Source: Halonotius aquaticus
GTDB lineage: Archaea; Halobacteriota; Halobacteria; Halobacteriales; Haloferacaceae
Reading direction: 5' to 3'
NCBI RefSeq assembly: GCF_003605575.1
Contig: NZ_QKNY01000006.1
Coordinates: 1-64,000 of the forward strand
DNA: 64,000 bases
Below the pieces are notes generated by a model, which ran no database searches, was not told the DNA's origin, and saw only the letters and a list, made by a program, of their open reading frames with translations. Positions within the stretch are counted from its first letter, which is position 1; each line of letters begins with the position of its first letter. Below, one piece after another: positions 1-9,123 of the stretch. The position numbers were made by a program, and so were the translations under genes.

Positions 1-56
1 CGGTTCGGTGGTCGCTGCATAACAAACGCTAAGCCGCCGGCTCCAAACCCTCGGAT

Positions 57-1811
57 ATGCGCTTAGAGGAGTTTTGGGGCATCGGGCCGAAGACGGCCGC
101 GCTGCTCCGTGAGTCGATCGGCGAACCCGACGCCATCGCCGCCATCGAGAACGCCGACATCCGGACGCTCGCCGCCGCTGGCGTCCCACGCGGGCGGGCG
201 GTCAGGATCCTCCGGCGGGCCAGCGGCACCGACGGCATCGAGGTGCTCGGCACCGGCGACACCCGCGATGTGTACGACAAACTGCTCTTGGTCGCCAGCG
301 AGTACGCCCTCACGAACCATGCCGCCGACCGAATCCGTGTGATGACGCCGCTGTCAACGCGGGAGGCGATGGCCGACCGCCTCGATCGCGTGTTGGCCGC
401 GAAAGCCGCTTGGATCGACCTCGGCGACGACGACCGCGAGCGGGTGATCGACGCCTTCGACGCCTACGATGACGCCGGCGGCACCGACAGCGCAGCCGTC
501 GAGGCCGCCCTCGAACTCGATGCCGTCGGGCTGGCGGGCGAGCCGTTCGACGCGCTGGCTGGAATCGACAGCGACGCCCTCGAAGCGGCGAAAGGCGCGC
601 TCGGAGCCGTCCAGGAAACCGACGGTGGTGTTGTCGTCGCCGAGGGAGCCGACGACGAACTCGACGCACTTCGAGCCGAGCGCGACGCGGCAGCCGATCT
701 CAACAACGCCGCCTTCGATATCATCGAGACGGTGCGGAGCGACGGCGTCCGCGATATGGACGCCCTCCAAGCGGGTGTCATCGAGCATATCGCGAGCGAG
801 ACCGGGATCGAACCACCGCGGGTGCGGTCGGCCGCAGCCGACGACGCCGTCGACGCCGCCGACTTCGTTAGCCAGACACTGCGCGCGCTGGTCGACGACC
901 TCGAAACGGCGGTCGCCGAGCGCGAAGAAACGGTCGCCACCGAGCTACAGGATCGCATCGGCGAGGCCGACGCCGACGTGACCGCCGCCGTCACGGCGAT
1001 CGGCGACATCGCCGTTGAGCTCTCGTTGGGCCGGTTTGCGGCCGCCTTCGACCTTCAGCGACCCGAACTCGTCGACGATGGGGTGGCGGTGCGCAACGCA
1101 CGCAATCTCTTTCTCGACGGCGACGTGCAGCCGGTTACCTACGCGGTTGGAACCCACGGCCTCACCGACACCGCCCGGTCGCTGTCGCCGCCGACCGGTG
1201 ATCGCGTGGCGGTGCTGACGGGCGCGAACTCCGGCGGGAAAACAACCTTGTTGGAGACGCTGAGTCAGGTCGCGCTCCTGGCGGCGATGGGACTGCCAGT
1301 CCCGGCCGACGAGGCTGAGGTTGGACAGTTCGAGACGATTGTCTTCCATCGTCGCCACGCCTCGTTCAACGCCGGCGTCCTCGAATCGACGCTGAAATCG
1401 ATCGTGCCACCGCTGACGGGCGATGGCCGGACGCTGATGTTGGTCGATGAGTTTGAGGCGATCACCGAACCCGGGCGGGCGGCCGACCTGCTCAACGGGC
1501 TGGTGTCGCTGACCGTCGACCAGTCGGCCCTCGGCGTCTACGTGACCCATCTCGCCGACGATCTGAGCCCGCTGCCCGAGACCGCCCGGATCGACGGCAT
1601 CTTCGCGGAGGGGCTTGATCCCGAGCTCGAACTCCAGGTCGACTACCAGCCACGGTTTGGCACGGTCGGCAAATCGACCCCGGAGTTCATCGTCTCACGG
1701 CTCGTCGCCAACGCGACCGACCGCGCCGAGCGCGCTGGCTTCGAGTCACTGGCAGCAGCAGTCGGCGAGGAAGCAGTCCAGCGAACGCTGTCGGATGTTG
1801 AGTGGCAGTAA
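57..1811 (+). CDS. MutS-family ATPase with N-terminal helix-hairpin-helix
   Basis: Probable DNA-binding ATPase related to the C-terminal (MutS_V/MutS2) half of MutS proteins, 584 aa. Residues about 1-60 look like a helix-hairpin-helix DNA-binding module (FWGIGPKTA, then GVPRGRA). A long acidic and helical middle follows. The ATPase core has a Walker A TGANSGGKTT at residues 388-397 and a Walker B ending in D464-E465 (LVDEFEA). No MutS mismatch-recognition domain (Phe-x-Glu clamp) is visible, so a role in recombination or structure processing is more likely than classical mismatch repair; this is inferred. The ATG at 57 starts the HhH directly. It converges on dnaJ with about 20 bp between stops. 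Confidence 0.85.
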   Translation: MRLEEFWGIGPKTAALLRESIGEPDAIAAIENADIRTLAAAGVPRGRAVRILRRASGTDGIEVLGTGDTRDVYDKLLLVASEYALTNHAADRIRVMTPLSTREAMADRLDRVLAAKAAWIDLGDDDRERVIDAFDAYDDAGGTDSAAVEAALELDAVGLAGEPFDALAGIDSDALEAAKGALGAVQETDGGVVVAEGADDELDALRAERDAAADLNNAAFDIIETVRSDGVRDMDALQAGVIEHIASETGIEPPRVRSAAADDAVDAADFVSQTLRALVDDLETAVAEREETVATELQDRIGEADADVTAAVTAIGDIAVELSLGRFAAAFDLQRPELVDDGVAVRNARNLFLDGDVQPVTYAVGTHGLTDTARSLSPPTGDRVAVLTGANSGGKTTLLETLSQVALLAAMGLPVPADEAEVGQFETIVFHRRHASFNAGVLESTLKSIVPPLTGDGRTLMLVDEFEAITEPGRAADLLNGLVSLTVDQSALGVYVTHLADDLSPLPETARIDGIFAEGLDPELELQVDYQPRFGTVGKSTPEFIVSRLVANATDRAERAGFESLAAAVGEEAVQRTLSDVEWQ

Positions 1812-1832
1812 AGCGTCACCGCGGACAGCAGC

Positions 1833-3002
1833 TCAGAAACTGTTTTTGATCTTCTCGAAGAAGCCCTCAGAGACGTCGACCTCCTCGCCGCCAGCCTCGG
1901 CGAAGGCTTCGAGGGCCTCCTTCTGGTCGTCGTTGAGCGACTCAGGGGTGACGACCTGAACGGTCACGTAGAGATGCCCGTTGCGCCGGCTGCGGAGCTT
2001 CGGCATCCCGAGACCCTTCAGGCGGAACCGCTCGCCGCTTTGGGTGCCCTCGGGGATGTCGAGTTTCTTTGGGCCATCCAGCGTCGGCACCTCGATCGTA
2101 TCGCCGAAGACCGCCTGTGGGAATGAGATCGGCTGATTGTAGTGGAGGTCGTCGCCGTCGCGTTCGAACTCCTCGTGCTCCTGCACCTCAACATCGATGA
2201 GGAGATCGCCAGGCGGGCCGTTGTTCTCGCCGGGCGCGCCCTCGCCGTCCATCCGAAGGGTCTGGCCGGTTTTGATGCCGGCTGGCACCTCGACAGTGAG
2301 GGTCACCTCGTTTTGGGTGATGCCGTCGCCGCCACAGGTGCCACAGGTCTGGTCGGCGACCTCACCCTCGCCACCGCAGCGCCGACAGGTCGAGCGCTGC
2401 TGGACGCGGCCAAACGGCGTCTGTTGGACTTGCCGCACCTCGCCGGCACCGTTACACTCCGGACAGGTCGAAACCTCCGCCTCCGGTGGGTGGCCCTCAC
2501 CGCCGCAGGTTTCACACTCCTCAGGGCGGGTGACGGTGAACTCCTTGTCGACGCCCTCGTAGGCTTCTTCGAGGGTGATCTCCATCGACGTGCGGAGGTT
2601 TCGGCCCTGTCGGGGGCGGTTGCCACCGCCGCCACCACCGCCGCCGCGGCCGCCGCCGAAGAACTGCTCGAAGATGTCCTCGAAGCCGCCAGCACCGGCC
2701 CCGCCACCGCCGAAGCCACCCATCCCGCCGGGGCCGCCAGCCCCGCCGCGCCCGTCGTCGAAGCCGCCGCGTTTTTCGGCCTCTTCGAACCGCTCGTGGC
2801 CCATCTGATCGTAGGCCTGGCGTTTCTCCTCGTCGGTCAGCACCTCCTTGGCCGTCTTGATCTTCTTGAATTTCTCCTCGGCGTCGGGCTCGTCGCTTAC
2901 GTCCGGATGGTATTTCGAGGCTTTCTCCCGATAGGCCTGCTTGATCTCGTCTTCTGAGGCGTCACGTGAGACGCCCAGCACATCATAGAAGTCCTCGCTC
3001 AT
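1833..3002 (-). CDS. dnaJ: Molecular chaperone DnaJ (Hsp40)
   Basis: Type I DnaJ co-chaperone, 389 aa, which stimulates DnaK ATPase activity and delivers unfolded clients. It has the full domain order: J domain at residues 4-70 with the HPD motif at 32-34, a Gly/Phe-rich linker at about 80-130 (unusually Gly-rich), four CxxCxGxG zinc-finger repeats (starting CETCGGEG, CPECNGAG, CRRCGGEG, CGTCGGDG), and the C-terminal client-binding beta domains. dnaK and grpE are not in the window: the upstream neighbour is the divergent tbp gene. The start at 3002 begins with MSEDFYDVLGV, the normal J-domain start. Confidence 0.97.
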   Translation of the reverse strand: MSEDFYDVLGVSRDASEDEIKQAYREKASKYHPDVSDEPDAEEKFKKIKTAKEVLTDEEKRQAYDQMGHERFEEAEKRGGFDDGRGGAGGPGGMGGFGGGGAGAGGFEDIFEQFFGGGRGGGGGGGGNRPRQGRNLRTSMEITLEEAYEGVDKEFTVTRPEECETCGGEGHPPEAEVSTCPECNGAGEVRQVQQTPFGRVQQRSTCRRCGGEGEVADQTCGTCGGDGITQNEVTLTVEVPAGIKTGQTLRMDGEGAPGENNGPPGDLLIDVEVQEHEEFERDGDDLHYNQPISFPQAVFGDTIEVPTLDGPKKLDIPEGTQSGERFRLKGLGMPKLRSRRNGHLYVTVQVVTPESLNDDQKEALEAFAEAGGEEVDVSEGFFEKIKNSF

Positions 3003-3183
3003 CAGTTATCCTTCGCTAGTTAGCGCGACTACTTGAAAAACGCGGCTTCCGGACTCAGGCTCTCGACGCCCGTAGCGGCGGCTGTTGTCGTGTTTCGACT
3101 GTCTCCGGCGGTGTGCGTGTGTTCGGTGTCGACGACGAATGGCGTTCATCATCGACGACGAATCTCCTGCTGTCGCTGTCGGC

Positions 3184-3198
3184 GAAAGCGTTTATAAG
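3184..3198 (+). promoter_or_regulatory. BRE/TATA promoter of tbp
   Basis: A purine-rich BRE (cgaaagcg) runs straight into a strong archaeal TATA element, tttataagg, at about 3191-3199. A start of transcription about 25 nt downstream falls near 3220, leaving a short leader before the tbp ATG at 3238. This supports the 3238 start over an in-frame upstream one at 3085. Confidence 0.7.
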
Positions 3199-3237
3199 GG
3201 GGCCTTTTATCCGTTGGGCACCTCCATACTAATAACA

Positions 3238-3798
3238 ATGAGCGCGCCGGCTGACTCCATCGAGATCCAGAACGTTGTCGCATCGACGGGGATCGGGCAG
3301 GAACTCGACCTCGAAGCACTCGCCACCGACCTCCCAGGAGCGGATTTCAACCCGGATAACTTCCCCGGGTTGGTCTACCGCACCCAAGAGCCAAAGGCAG
3401 CAGCCCTGATCTTCCGATCCGGCAAGATCGTCTGTACCGGCGCGAAAAGCATCGACGACGTGCATGAGGCCCTTGACATCATCTTCGGCAAGCTTCGAGA
3501 TCTGGGGATCCCGGTCGAGGATTCGCCCGAGGTGACTGTCCAAAACATCGTCTCCAGTGCGGATCTGGGTCACAGTCTCAACCTCAACGCCCTTGCGATC
3601 GGGTTGGGCCTCGAAGACGTCGAGTACGAACCCGAGCAGTTCCCTGGGCTGGTCTACCGGATGGACAATCCCGAGGTCGTGATCCTGTTGTTCGGCAGCG
3701 GCAAGGTCGTCATCACCGGCGGCAAAACGGTCGACGACGCGAGTGCGGCTGTCGAGCGGATCGTCGACCGCATTGACGATCTCGGCCTGTTGGGCTGA
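3238..3798 (+). CDS. tbp: TATA-box-binding protein (TBP)
   Basis: General transcription factor that binds the TATA element and recruits TFB and RNA polymerase. The 186-aa length is typical of haloarchaeal TBPs. The two direct structural repeats are clear (about residues 9-90 and 98-181), each containing FPGLVYR and then a basic/hydrophobic strand (FRSGKIVCTG in the first, FGSGKVVITG in the second). The reading frame is open upstream to 3085, but the canonical N-terminus (MSAPADSIEIQNVVAS) and the TATA box at about 3191 place the start at the ATG at 3238. Haloarchaea often carry several TBP paralogs; only this one is in the window. Confidence 0.97.
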   Translation: MSAPADSIEIQNVVASTGIGQELDLEALATDLPGADFNPDNFPGLVYRTQEPKAAALIFRSGKIVCTGAKSIDDVHEALDIIFGKLRDLGIPVEDSPEVTVQNIVSSADLGHSLNLNALAIGLGLEDVEYEPEQFPGLVYRMDNPEVVILLFGSGKVVITGGKTVDDASAAVERIVDRIDDLGLLG

Positions 3799-3874
3799 TC
3801 GACTCAGTGGAACTGTGAGATTCACCACGAAATCGCATGAAAACTTATATTCCTCCCTGTGATACGTTCACGTA

Positions 3875-4513
3875 GTGGCATCCAGACAGCCCAGTCCGGG
3901 TGTCGAGGAGACGCCCGGCGGTAGGTCGCTTCCCGAACCGACGGCGTACGCCGATGCGGTCGGCCGCGCCGAACCGAGTGCCGACACGCCAAGCCGGCAC
4001 CGTTCTCCCGAGGATCCCCCACCGCGAACGCCCGCGGTGTATGCCCACACAGACCACTTCCGGCAGCGACTGCACCAGCAGGGCCGGTATGTGTCTGTCC
4101 CGATCGTCGCCGAGGCGATCAAACAGGGGCAACTCCGCTGGAACACGACCGACGGCTGGCGGTTCGCGCTCGTGAAACATGGCATCCGGTATGTGATCGT
4201 TGTCAGCGACACCGAAACGAAGTCGCCGGTCGTCGTCACCGGCTGGACGGCGATCGACGACTGGGAAACCGCGCATACGGACTCCAGATGGAACGAGACC
4301 GACCTCCAGACGATCCGACTGCGGGCGGATCTCAGCAGTCACCGTGACGAACAGATCCCCGACCGGATTCGGCCCCGCGATGTCGACCGCGCCTTCGAGA
4401 TCGGCGGCCACCGGGTCGTCACCGAGGCCGGCGCGGGCTCGGTCGAATGCGTCGAGTGCGACGGCCGGTTCCGCTCGAAGGACGAACTGAATCGACGACA
4501 CTGCCGGCGGTAG
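3875..4513 (+). CDS. Conserved haloarchaeal hypothetical protein, DUF7087-like length
   Basis: Not recognised. The 212-aa soluble protein has a Pro/Ser-rich disordered N-terminus (about 1-55), a compact central region (about 58-170) rich in aromatic residues, and a C-terminal Cys/His cluster (CVECDGRFRSKDELNRRHC) that could bind zinc as a small finger. The GTG start at 3875 lies about 28 nt after a TATA-like aaacttatatt (3840-3850), so the message is probably leaderless. It sits between tbp and the helicase gene on the same strand. The family label in the call is only a guess from length; treat it as unknown. Confidence 0.6.
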   Translation: MASRQPSPGVEETPGGRSLPEPTAYADAVGRAEPSADTPSRHRSPEDPPPRTPAVYAHTDHFRQRLHQQGRYVSVPIVAEAIKQGQLRWNTTDGWRFALVKHGIRYVIVVSDTETKSPVVVTGWTAIDDWETAHTDSRWNETDLQTIRLRADLSSHRDEQIPDRIRPRDVDRAFEIGGHRVVTEAGAGSVECVECDGRFRSKDELNRRHCRR

Positions 4514-4584
4514 GTAGTCGCCGATTCCTCGGCCGTCCACCGTCGGTCACAACGGGTTTGTGGCTCGGCAGCCTTGCTCGCATA

Positions 4585-6537
4585 ATGACCGACCCCGACC
4601 GCGATATCGACGACAGCGAGTCGTCTCTCGATACTGAGTCCTCGACTGCTGCTGTCGATGTTGACGCTGCTGCCGACGTTGCCGACGACGGTGACCTCCC
4701 GGATGACGCCGACGCAACCGACCTCCCGACGGCGTCACTCTCGCTCGATGACTTCTACGAAGTTGTCGACGCCGAGGAGCGACCGGTGCTCACGGCCAGC
4801 CAAGTCGCTCGTCGACTCGATTGCAGCCGCGAGGAAGCCAAACGCGGGCTTGACGCGCTCGAAACCGCCGGCAAGCTCGATCGTGCCGATGTCGAACATG
4901 ATCCTGTCGTCTGGTACCCATCAACCGTCGGCGACCTGGCGGGACGGGAGCGCGTTGTCCTTTTTCCGACTCGGCGAGAGATCGTTGTCGATGAGCCGAC
5001 CCAATACACTCGCGCCCAACTCGCCCAGTTCGCCCATCTCGTCGATTCGACCGGCACCGAGCCCGGCACCCGCGGCTATCTCTATCGCATCCGGCAGGAG
5101 GATATCTGGGCCGCGCCGTTCGACGACCTCGATGAGTTGCTTGCCGCGATGCACTCGGTGTTGCCGCGTCAATCGCCGCATCTCGACGAGTGGGTGACCG
5201 CCCAATGGGAGCGCGCCAGCCAGTTCATCCTCCGAACCCACGACGATGGCTACACCGTCCTTGAGGCCGCCAACGAGAACCTGATGGGCAATGTCGCTCA
5301 GCAGAAACTCCCCGAGGACGCCCTGCGCGCGCCGATCTCCGAGACTGAGGCGTGGGTCAACAGCGACGAGGTCGCCACGGTCAAGCGGACGCTCTATGAG
5401 GCGGGCTACCCGGTCGCCGACGACCGCGAACTCGACACCGGCGACGCGCTGGAGGCGGAGTTGACGGCGACGCTCCGAGAGTACCAGCAGGCGTGGGTCG
5501 ATACCTTCCTCGACCAGCAGGCCGGCGTTTTTGTCGGCCCGCCCGGCAGCGGAAAAACTATCGCTGCCATCGCCGCCCTCGTCGCGGTCGGCGGCGAGAC
5601 GCTGATCCTCGTGCCGAGCCGCGAACTCGCCGCCCAGTGGCGCGAGGAGTTGACGACGCACTCGACGCTGACCGACGCCGATATCGGCGAGTACCACGGT
5701 GGGACGAAGGAGATCCGCCCGGTCACCATCGCCACCTACCAGACCGCCGGGATGGATCGCCACCGCCAGCTGTTCGACTCTCGCGGCTGGGGGCTGATTA
5801 TCTACGACGAGGTGCAGCACATCCCCAGCCCGATCTTCCGGCGGAGCACCCAGCTACAGGCCGCACACCGGCTTGGCCTCTCGGCGACGCCAGTTCGGGA
5901 GGACGACAAGGAGAAAGAGATTTTCACTCTCATTGGCCCGCCGATCGGCACCGACTGGGCCGCGCTGTTCGAGGCCGGCTTCGTCGCCGAACCCGAGGTG
6001 CAGATTCGCTATGTGCCCTGGCGCGACGACGACGCGAAAAACGCCTACAGCAGTGCCGACACGCAGGATCGCCACCGTATCGCCGCCCAAAACCCTGCGA
6101 AGATCGACGAGATTAGAGCCCTCCGAGGACGGCATCCCGACGCCAAGACGCTGATCTTCGTCGACTATCTCGACCAAGGCGAGGCAATCGCCGACGCGCT
6201 GGATGTGCCCTTTATCAGCGGCGAAACCGCCCACCATGAACGCCAGCGGCAGTTCGCCGCGTTCCGCGATGGTAGCCAGCAGACGCTCGTCGTCTCCCGA
6301 ATTGCCGACGAGGGGATCGACCTGCCGAACGCCGAACTCGCTATCGTCGCCTCCGGGCTCGGTGGCTCCCGCCGCCAGGGCACCCAGCGCGCCGGCCGGA
6401 CGATGCGGCCCGTCGGCAACGCGGTGCTATACGTGCTGGCGACCCGCGGCAGCCGCGAGGAGGATTTCGCTCAGCGACAGATGCGACATATGGCCGGCAA
6501 GGGTGTCCGGATCAGCGAAACGACGATCAGCGAATAG
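4585..6537 (+). CDS. XPB/Rad25-type DNA helicase (SF2)
   Basis: ATP-dependent 3'-5' DNA helicase of the XPB/Rad25 group, probably acting in nucleotide excision repair or transcription-coupled processes, 650 aa. After an acidic tail (1-45) it has a winged-helix-like segment (LTASQVARRLDCSREEA, about residues 69-85), a central damage-recognition-like region, then the helicase core. Walker A GPPGSGKT is at 318-325, the DEVQH motif II at 408-412, motif III LSATPVRED follows, and motif VI QRAGRTMRP begins at 601. The frame stays open to 4447, overlapping the previous gene, but the ATG at 4585 begins the acidic N-terminus and lies 71 bp beyond the preceding stop. Neighbouring DNA-handling genes (MutS-like, RarA-C-like) are not obviously cotranscribed. 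Confidence 0.9.
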   Translation: MTDPDRDIDDSESSLDTESSTAAVDVDAAADVADDGDLPDDADATDLPTASLSLDDFYEVVDAEERPVLTASQVARRLDCSREEAKRGLDALETAGKLDRADVEHDPVVWYPSTVGDLAGRERVVLFPTRREIVVDEPTQYTRAQLAQFAHLVDSTGTEPGTRGYLYRIRQEDIWAAPFDDLDELLAAMHSVLPRQSPHLDEWVTAQWERASQFILRTHDDGYTVLEAANENLMGNVAQQKLPEDALRAPISETEAWVNSDEVATVKRTLYEAGYPVADDRELDTGDALEAELTATLREYQQAWVDTFLDQQAGVFVGPPGSGKTIAAIAALVAVGGETLILVPSRELAAQWREELTTHSTLTDADIGEYHGGTKEIRPVTIATYQTAGMDRHRQLFDSRGWGLIIYDEVQHIPSPIFRRSTQLQAAHRLGLSATPVREDDKEKEIFTLIGPPIGTDWAALFEAGFVAEPEVQIRYVPWRDDDAKNAYSSADTQDRHRIAAQNPAKIDEIRALRGRHPDAKTLIFVDYLDQGEAIADALDVPFISGETAHHERQRQFAAFRDGSQQTLVVSRIADEGIDLPNAELAIVASGLGGSRRQGTQRAGRTMRPVGNAVLYVLATRGSREEDFAQRQMRHMAGKGVRISETTISE

Positions 6538-6558
6538 CGACTTGACGGCGGCTGCAAG

Positions 6559-7623
6559 TTACGCGATCACGTCGGCGATAGCGTCCATCACGCGGTCGAC
6601 TTTCTCGACATCCGCGTTGTAGCCCATGTGACCGACCCGGATGATGTCGTCGGCGAGATCGCCGAGACTCGTCGCTAGCACGATGTCGTGATCGGCTTCG
6701 ACGCGCTGGCGCACATCCTGTGCGTCTCCAGGCATGTGGAAGCCTGTTACCGTCGGCGATGCCCGTGATTCATCCGGATAGAGTGACAGCCCGAGCTCTC
6801 GTCCGCGTTGGCGACACCGCTCGGCGGCGCGTTCGTGACGATCGTGGACATTTTCGATCCCTTCCTCACGCAGCCGCGAAACCGCCTCCGCGAGCGCGGC
6901 GACGTTGGCGTCGAGATGCGTGTACGGAAAACCCTCGGAGACATCGCGCCACGGGAGAAGGTTCGTGTATAGCGACGTCGGTTCGCGTTCTTCCATTACC
7001 GCCCATGCACGATCGCTGACGGCCGCTGTCGTGAGGCCGGGCGGCGCGCTGAAACACTTCTGGGAGGCGCCGAGGCAGACATCGATCCGGTCGGTCGGCA
7101 CCGGCGTCCCGCCGAGCGAAGAGACGGCGTCGACAACGCTCAGCACGTCGTACTCCTCCAGCAGATCCAACACCGGTGAGAGGTCGTTGAGCGTCCCGGT
7201 CGGCGTCTCGCAGTGAACCAGCGTCGCCAATTTGAATGGGTCGTCCGCTTCCTCGGCGTCGGCGAGTGCGGCTTCGATCGCGTCAAGATCGTAGCCCGCG
7301 TCGTAGTCGGCCGAGACGAGTTCCGCCTCGCCGTCGTAGCTGTCGACGAAATCGGCGAATCCCTCGCCATAGAGGCCGTTGGCGATACAGAGCACGCGGT
7401 CGCCCGGCGCGACGAGCGAGGCGATAGCGGCTTCCAGCCCGAGGATGCCCTCGCCGCCGGGGACGATCACATCGTGGTCGGTGCCGTAGATTTGCTGGAG
7501 ATTCCGACAGAGGCGGTCGTATCGCTCGGCGAACTCGGGCTGTACCGCTGAATTCGGCTGCGGTTCGGCCATCGCCTCTCGCACTTCCGGTGGGACGGCG
7601 GTCGGCCCCGGCGTGAACAACAT
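6559..7623 (-). CDS. Class V aminotransferase (alanine/serine-glyoxylate type)
   Basis: PLP-dependent fold-type I aminotransferase, 354 aa, most like alanine-glyoxylate or serine-glyoxylate aminotransferases. The N-terminal LFTPGPTAVPPEV is the family signature, VVDAVSS (Asp165) contacts the PLP ring nitrogen, and Lys189 in GASQKCFSAPPG is the Schiff-base lysine. The substrate pair cannot be told from sequence. The ATG at 7623 starts at the family signature; an upstream extension to 7698 would overlap the next gene and adds unrelated basic sequence. It lies 47 bp downstream of the 7671-8444 gene on the same strand and may be cotranscribed with it. Confidence 0.9.
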   Translation of the reverse strand: MLFTPGPTAVPPEVREAMAEPQPNSAVQPEFAERYDRLCRNLQQIYGTDHDVIVPGGEGILGLEAAIASLVAPGDRVLCIANGLYGEGFADFVDSYDGEAELVSADYDAGYDLDAIEAALADAEEADDPFKLATLVHCETPTGTLNDLSPVLDLLEEYDVLSVVDAVSSLGGTPVPTDRIDVCLGASQKCFSAPPGLTTAAVSDRAWAVMEEREPTSLYTNLLPWRDVSEGFPYTHLDANVAALAEAVSRLREEGIENVHDRHERAAERCRQRGRELGLSLYPDESRASPTVTGFHMPGDAQDVRQRVEADHDIVLATSLGDLADDIIRVGHMGYNADVEKVDRVMDAIADVIA

Positions 7624-7670
7624 GGCTGTTCGTCGGCGGGCGACCCAGTAGTGGGTTGCGATCCCGGGTG

Positions 7671-8444
7671 TTATTCGATCTCGTCTGGCTCGTCCCATTT
7701 CTCATCGCTGTCGACAGGCTCGATAGCATGGCTGATCTCGGCCTCCGAGTAGTCGATCTCGTCGAGTACCATACTCAGGCGTTGCCAGCGCGCGCTTTGC
7801 TCGTCTTCGCCGTCGGGGCCGACCCGCGCGCCGCGAGTTTTGAAAAAGCGCGTCCCACGGTCGCGTTTGGCTCCCTCGCCGGTGTGGCCGTCGAAGATCG
7901 CGTCGAACTCGCCTTCGGGTTCGAGGTCGCCAGCCGGGAAATCGAATCGCGGTTCCTCGCCTGCCTCGCGGGCCGCGGCGCGCTCGTCGGCGACTTTCCG
8001 AAAGTATTCGTCGGCGTTGGCGGCCTCCCGTGTCGAGGTCGCTCGCGCGGCGGCCAAGGCGGCGTGGATCGCACAGAGACGTTGCCGCCAGTCGTCAGTT
8101 TCCCAGCGGTCGGTCGCCAGTTCCTCGTATCGCTGGATCGTCAGCGCGACCGACTCGCCGGCTCGGAGGTCTTCGACAACGTAGAGATTGAGGCGATCCC
8201 AGAGGTTCCAGCCGTAACCCGACCGCTGGAGTTCCCAGGCGGCCCACGCGGCGACTTCCTCATCAGAGCGGCGGACGGCCTTCTGCAGCAGGCTGGAGAC
8301 AGTATACCGGCTGTAGCCGCCGTCGGTTTCGTCGGCCTGCTTGGGCTCGCCGAAGTCGTTTTGCGTGTCGGCGTCGGGGTTACGCTCGGTGTCGAGGTCG
8401 CCGTCGCTGCCGAACGTCGCTTGCCGGGGCTCGTCGTCGGCCAT
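7671..8444 (-). CDS. Hypothetical protein with RarA/MgsA C-terminal-like helical domain
   Basis: 257-aa acidic protein. Residues about 48-95 (YTVSSLLQKAVRRSDEEVAAW, then WDRLNLYVVEDLR) resemble the C-terminal oligomerisation region of RarA/MgsA/WRNIP1 clamp-loader-like ATPases, where a SAxxKSxRxSD helix and a RRLxxxAxEDIG helix occur. No AAA+ ATPase module or Walker motif is present, so it would be a stand-alone C-domain; this is an inference from motif resemblance. The rest is charged and helical with a negative tail. No signal peptide or membrane segment. It is 47 bp upstream of the aminotransferase gene. Confidence 0.65.
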   Translation of the reverse strand: MADDEPRQATFGSDGDLDTERNPDADTQNDFGEPKQADETDGGYSRYTVSSLLQKAVRRSDEEVAAWAAWELQRSGYGWNLWDRLNLYVVEDLRAGESVALTIQRYEELATDRWETDDWRQRLCAIHAALAAARATSTREAANADEYFRKVADERAAAREAGEEPRFDFPAGDLEPEGEFDAIFDGHTGEGAKRDRGTRFFKTRGARVGPDGEDEQSARWQRLSMVLDEIDYSEAEISHAIEPVDSDEKWDEPDEIE

Positions 8445-8491
8445 ATCGGCTCTGGGAGTGGCGGCGGCTAAAACGCGGCGGCTGCCACTGG

Positions 8492-9046
8492 CTACGTGGG
8501 TGTTAGCGTGTCACTGGGATCGACCCGCTTGACGACTCGCTCGCCGGCCGCGTTGACGCCGACGAGGATCGCTACCGCGACGGCGATGATGGCGACCTGC
8601 TGCGGCGTCGATAACAACCCCAGCGAGACGATCAGCGTCGTCGCACACGCGGGGGGATGCACGGCGTCGGTGGCGATCATCCCCCAACTGGTCAGCATGA
8701 TCGACAGCGTCGCACTCGCTGCCAGCCCCAGACCCGTAATCGACAGCGGCGGTGGCGTCGCGGTGATCGCTACCTGCCCGCCCAGCAGCGACCATGCGAG
8801 CAAGCCGGCCAACCCGCCGATGAGGTGACTGCCGACGATGCGAACGGGACTGGTGCGGTCGCTGTGGTGCTCGAAGGCGAGGACAAAGGCGGTCGGGCCG
8901 AGACTCGGGAAAACGAACGGCTGGCCGCTGGCCCACGCGATCACGCCGAGGGCGGTGAACAGCAACCCGGCGTACAGGCTCGTCCAGAGACGAGGGCGCA
9001 TGTCACGCCTTCGAAAGTCGTACATAAACAAGTCTTGTTCTGTCAT
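8492..9046 (-). CDS. HPP family integral membrane protein
   Basis: 184-aa membrane protein with four to five hydrophobic helices (about 22-40, 45-60, 72-90, 103-125, 148-168). The family hallmark H130-P131-P132 occurs in DAVHPPACATT, together with the conserved FPSLGPTAF loop near 46-54. Some HPP proteins in cyanobacteria and chloroplasts have been linked to nitrite transport, but the substrate of archaeal members is unknown. Short basic N-terminus, no CBS domains. It is flanked by same-strand genes at 47-77 bp. Confidence 0.85.
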   Translation of the reverse strand: MTEQDLFMYDFRRRDMRPRLWTSLYAGLLFTALGVIAWASGQPFVFPSLGPTAFVLAFEHHSDRTSPVRIVGSHLIGGLAGLLAWSLLGGQVAITATPPPLSITGLGLAASATLSIMLTSWGMIATDAVHPPACATTLIVSLGLLSTPQQVAIIAVAVAILVGVNAAGERVVKRVDPSDTLTPT

Positions 9047-9123
9047 GCTTTGGTTCGAAAATTACAGTCGAATCTGTCTATTCTTCAAATTTCGCCGTGT
9101 GGCCGCGTTCTAAATCGGCTCTC

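Noticed and set aside
2142-2957. Long open frame antisense to dnaJ
   Set aside because: GC-rich haloarchaeal genes often leave long open antisense frames; this one mirrors the Gly-rich and acidic codons of dnaJ and shows no domain.
3085-3237. N-terminal extension of TBP
   Set aside because: The extension crosses the TATA box and lacks family similarity; the ATG at 3238 fits the promoter.
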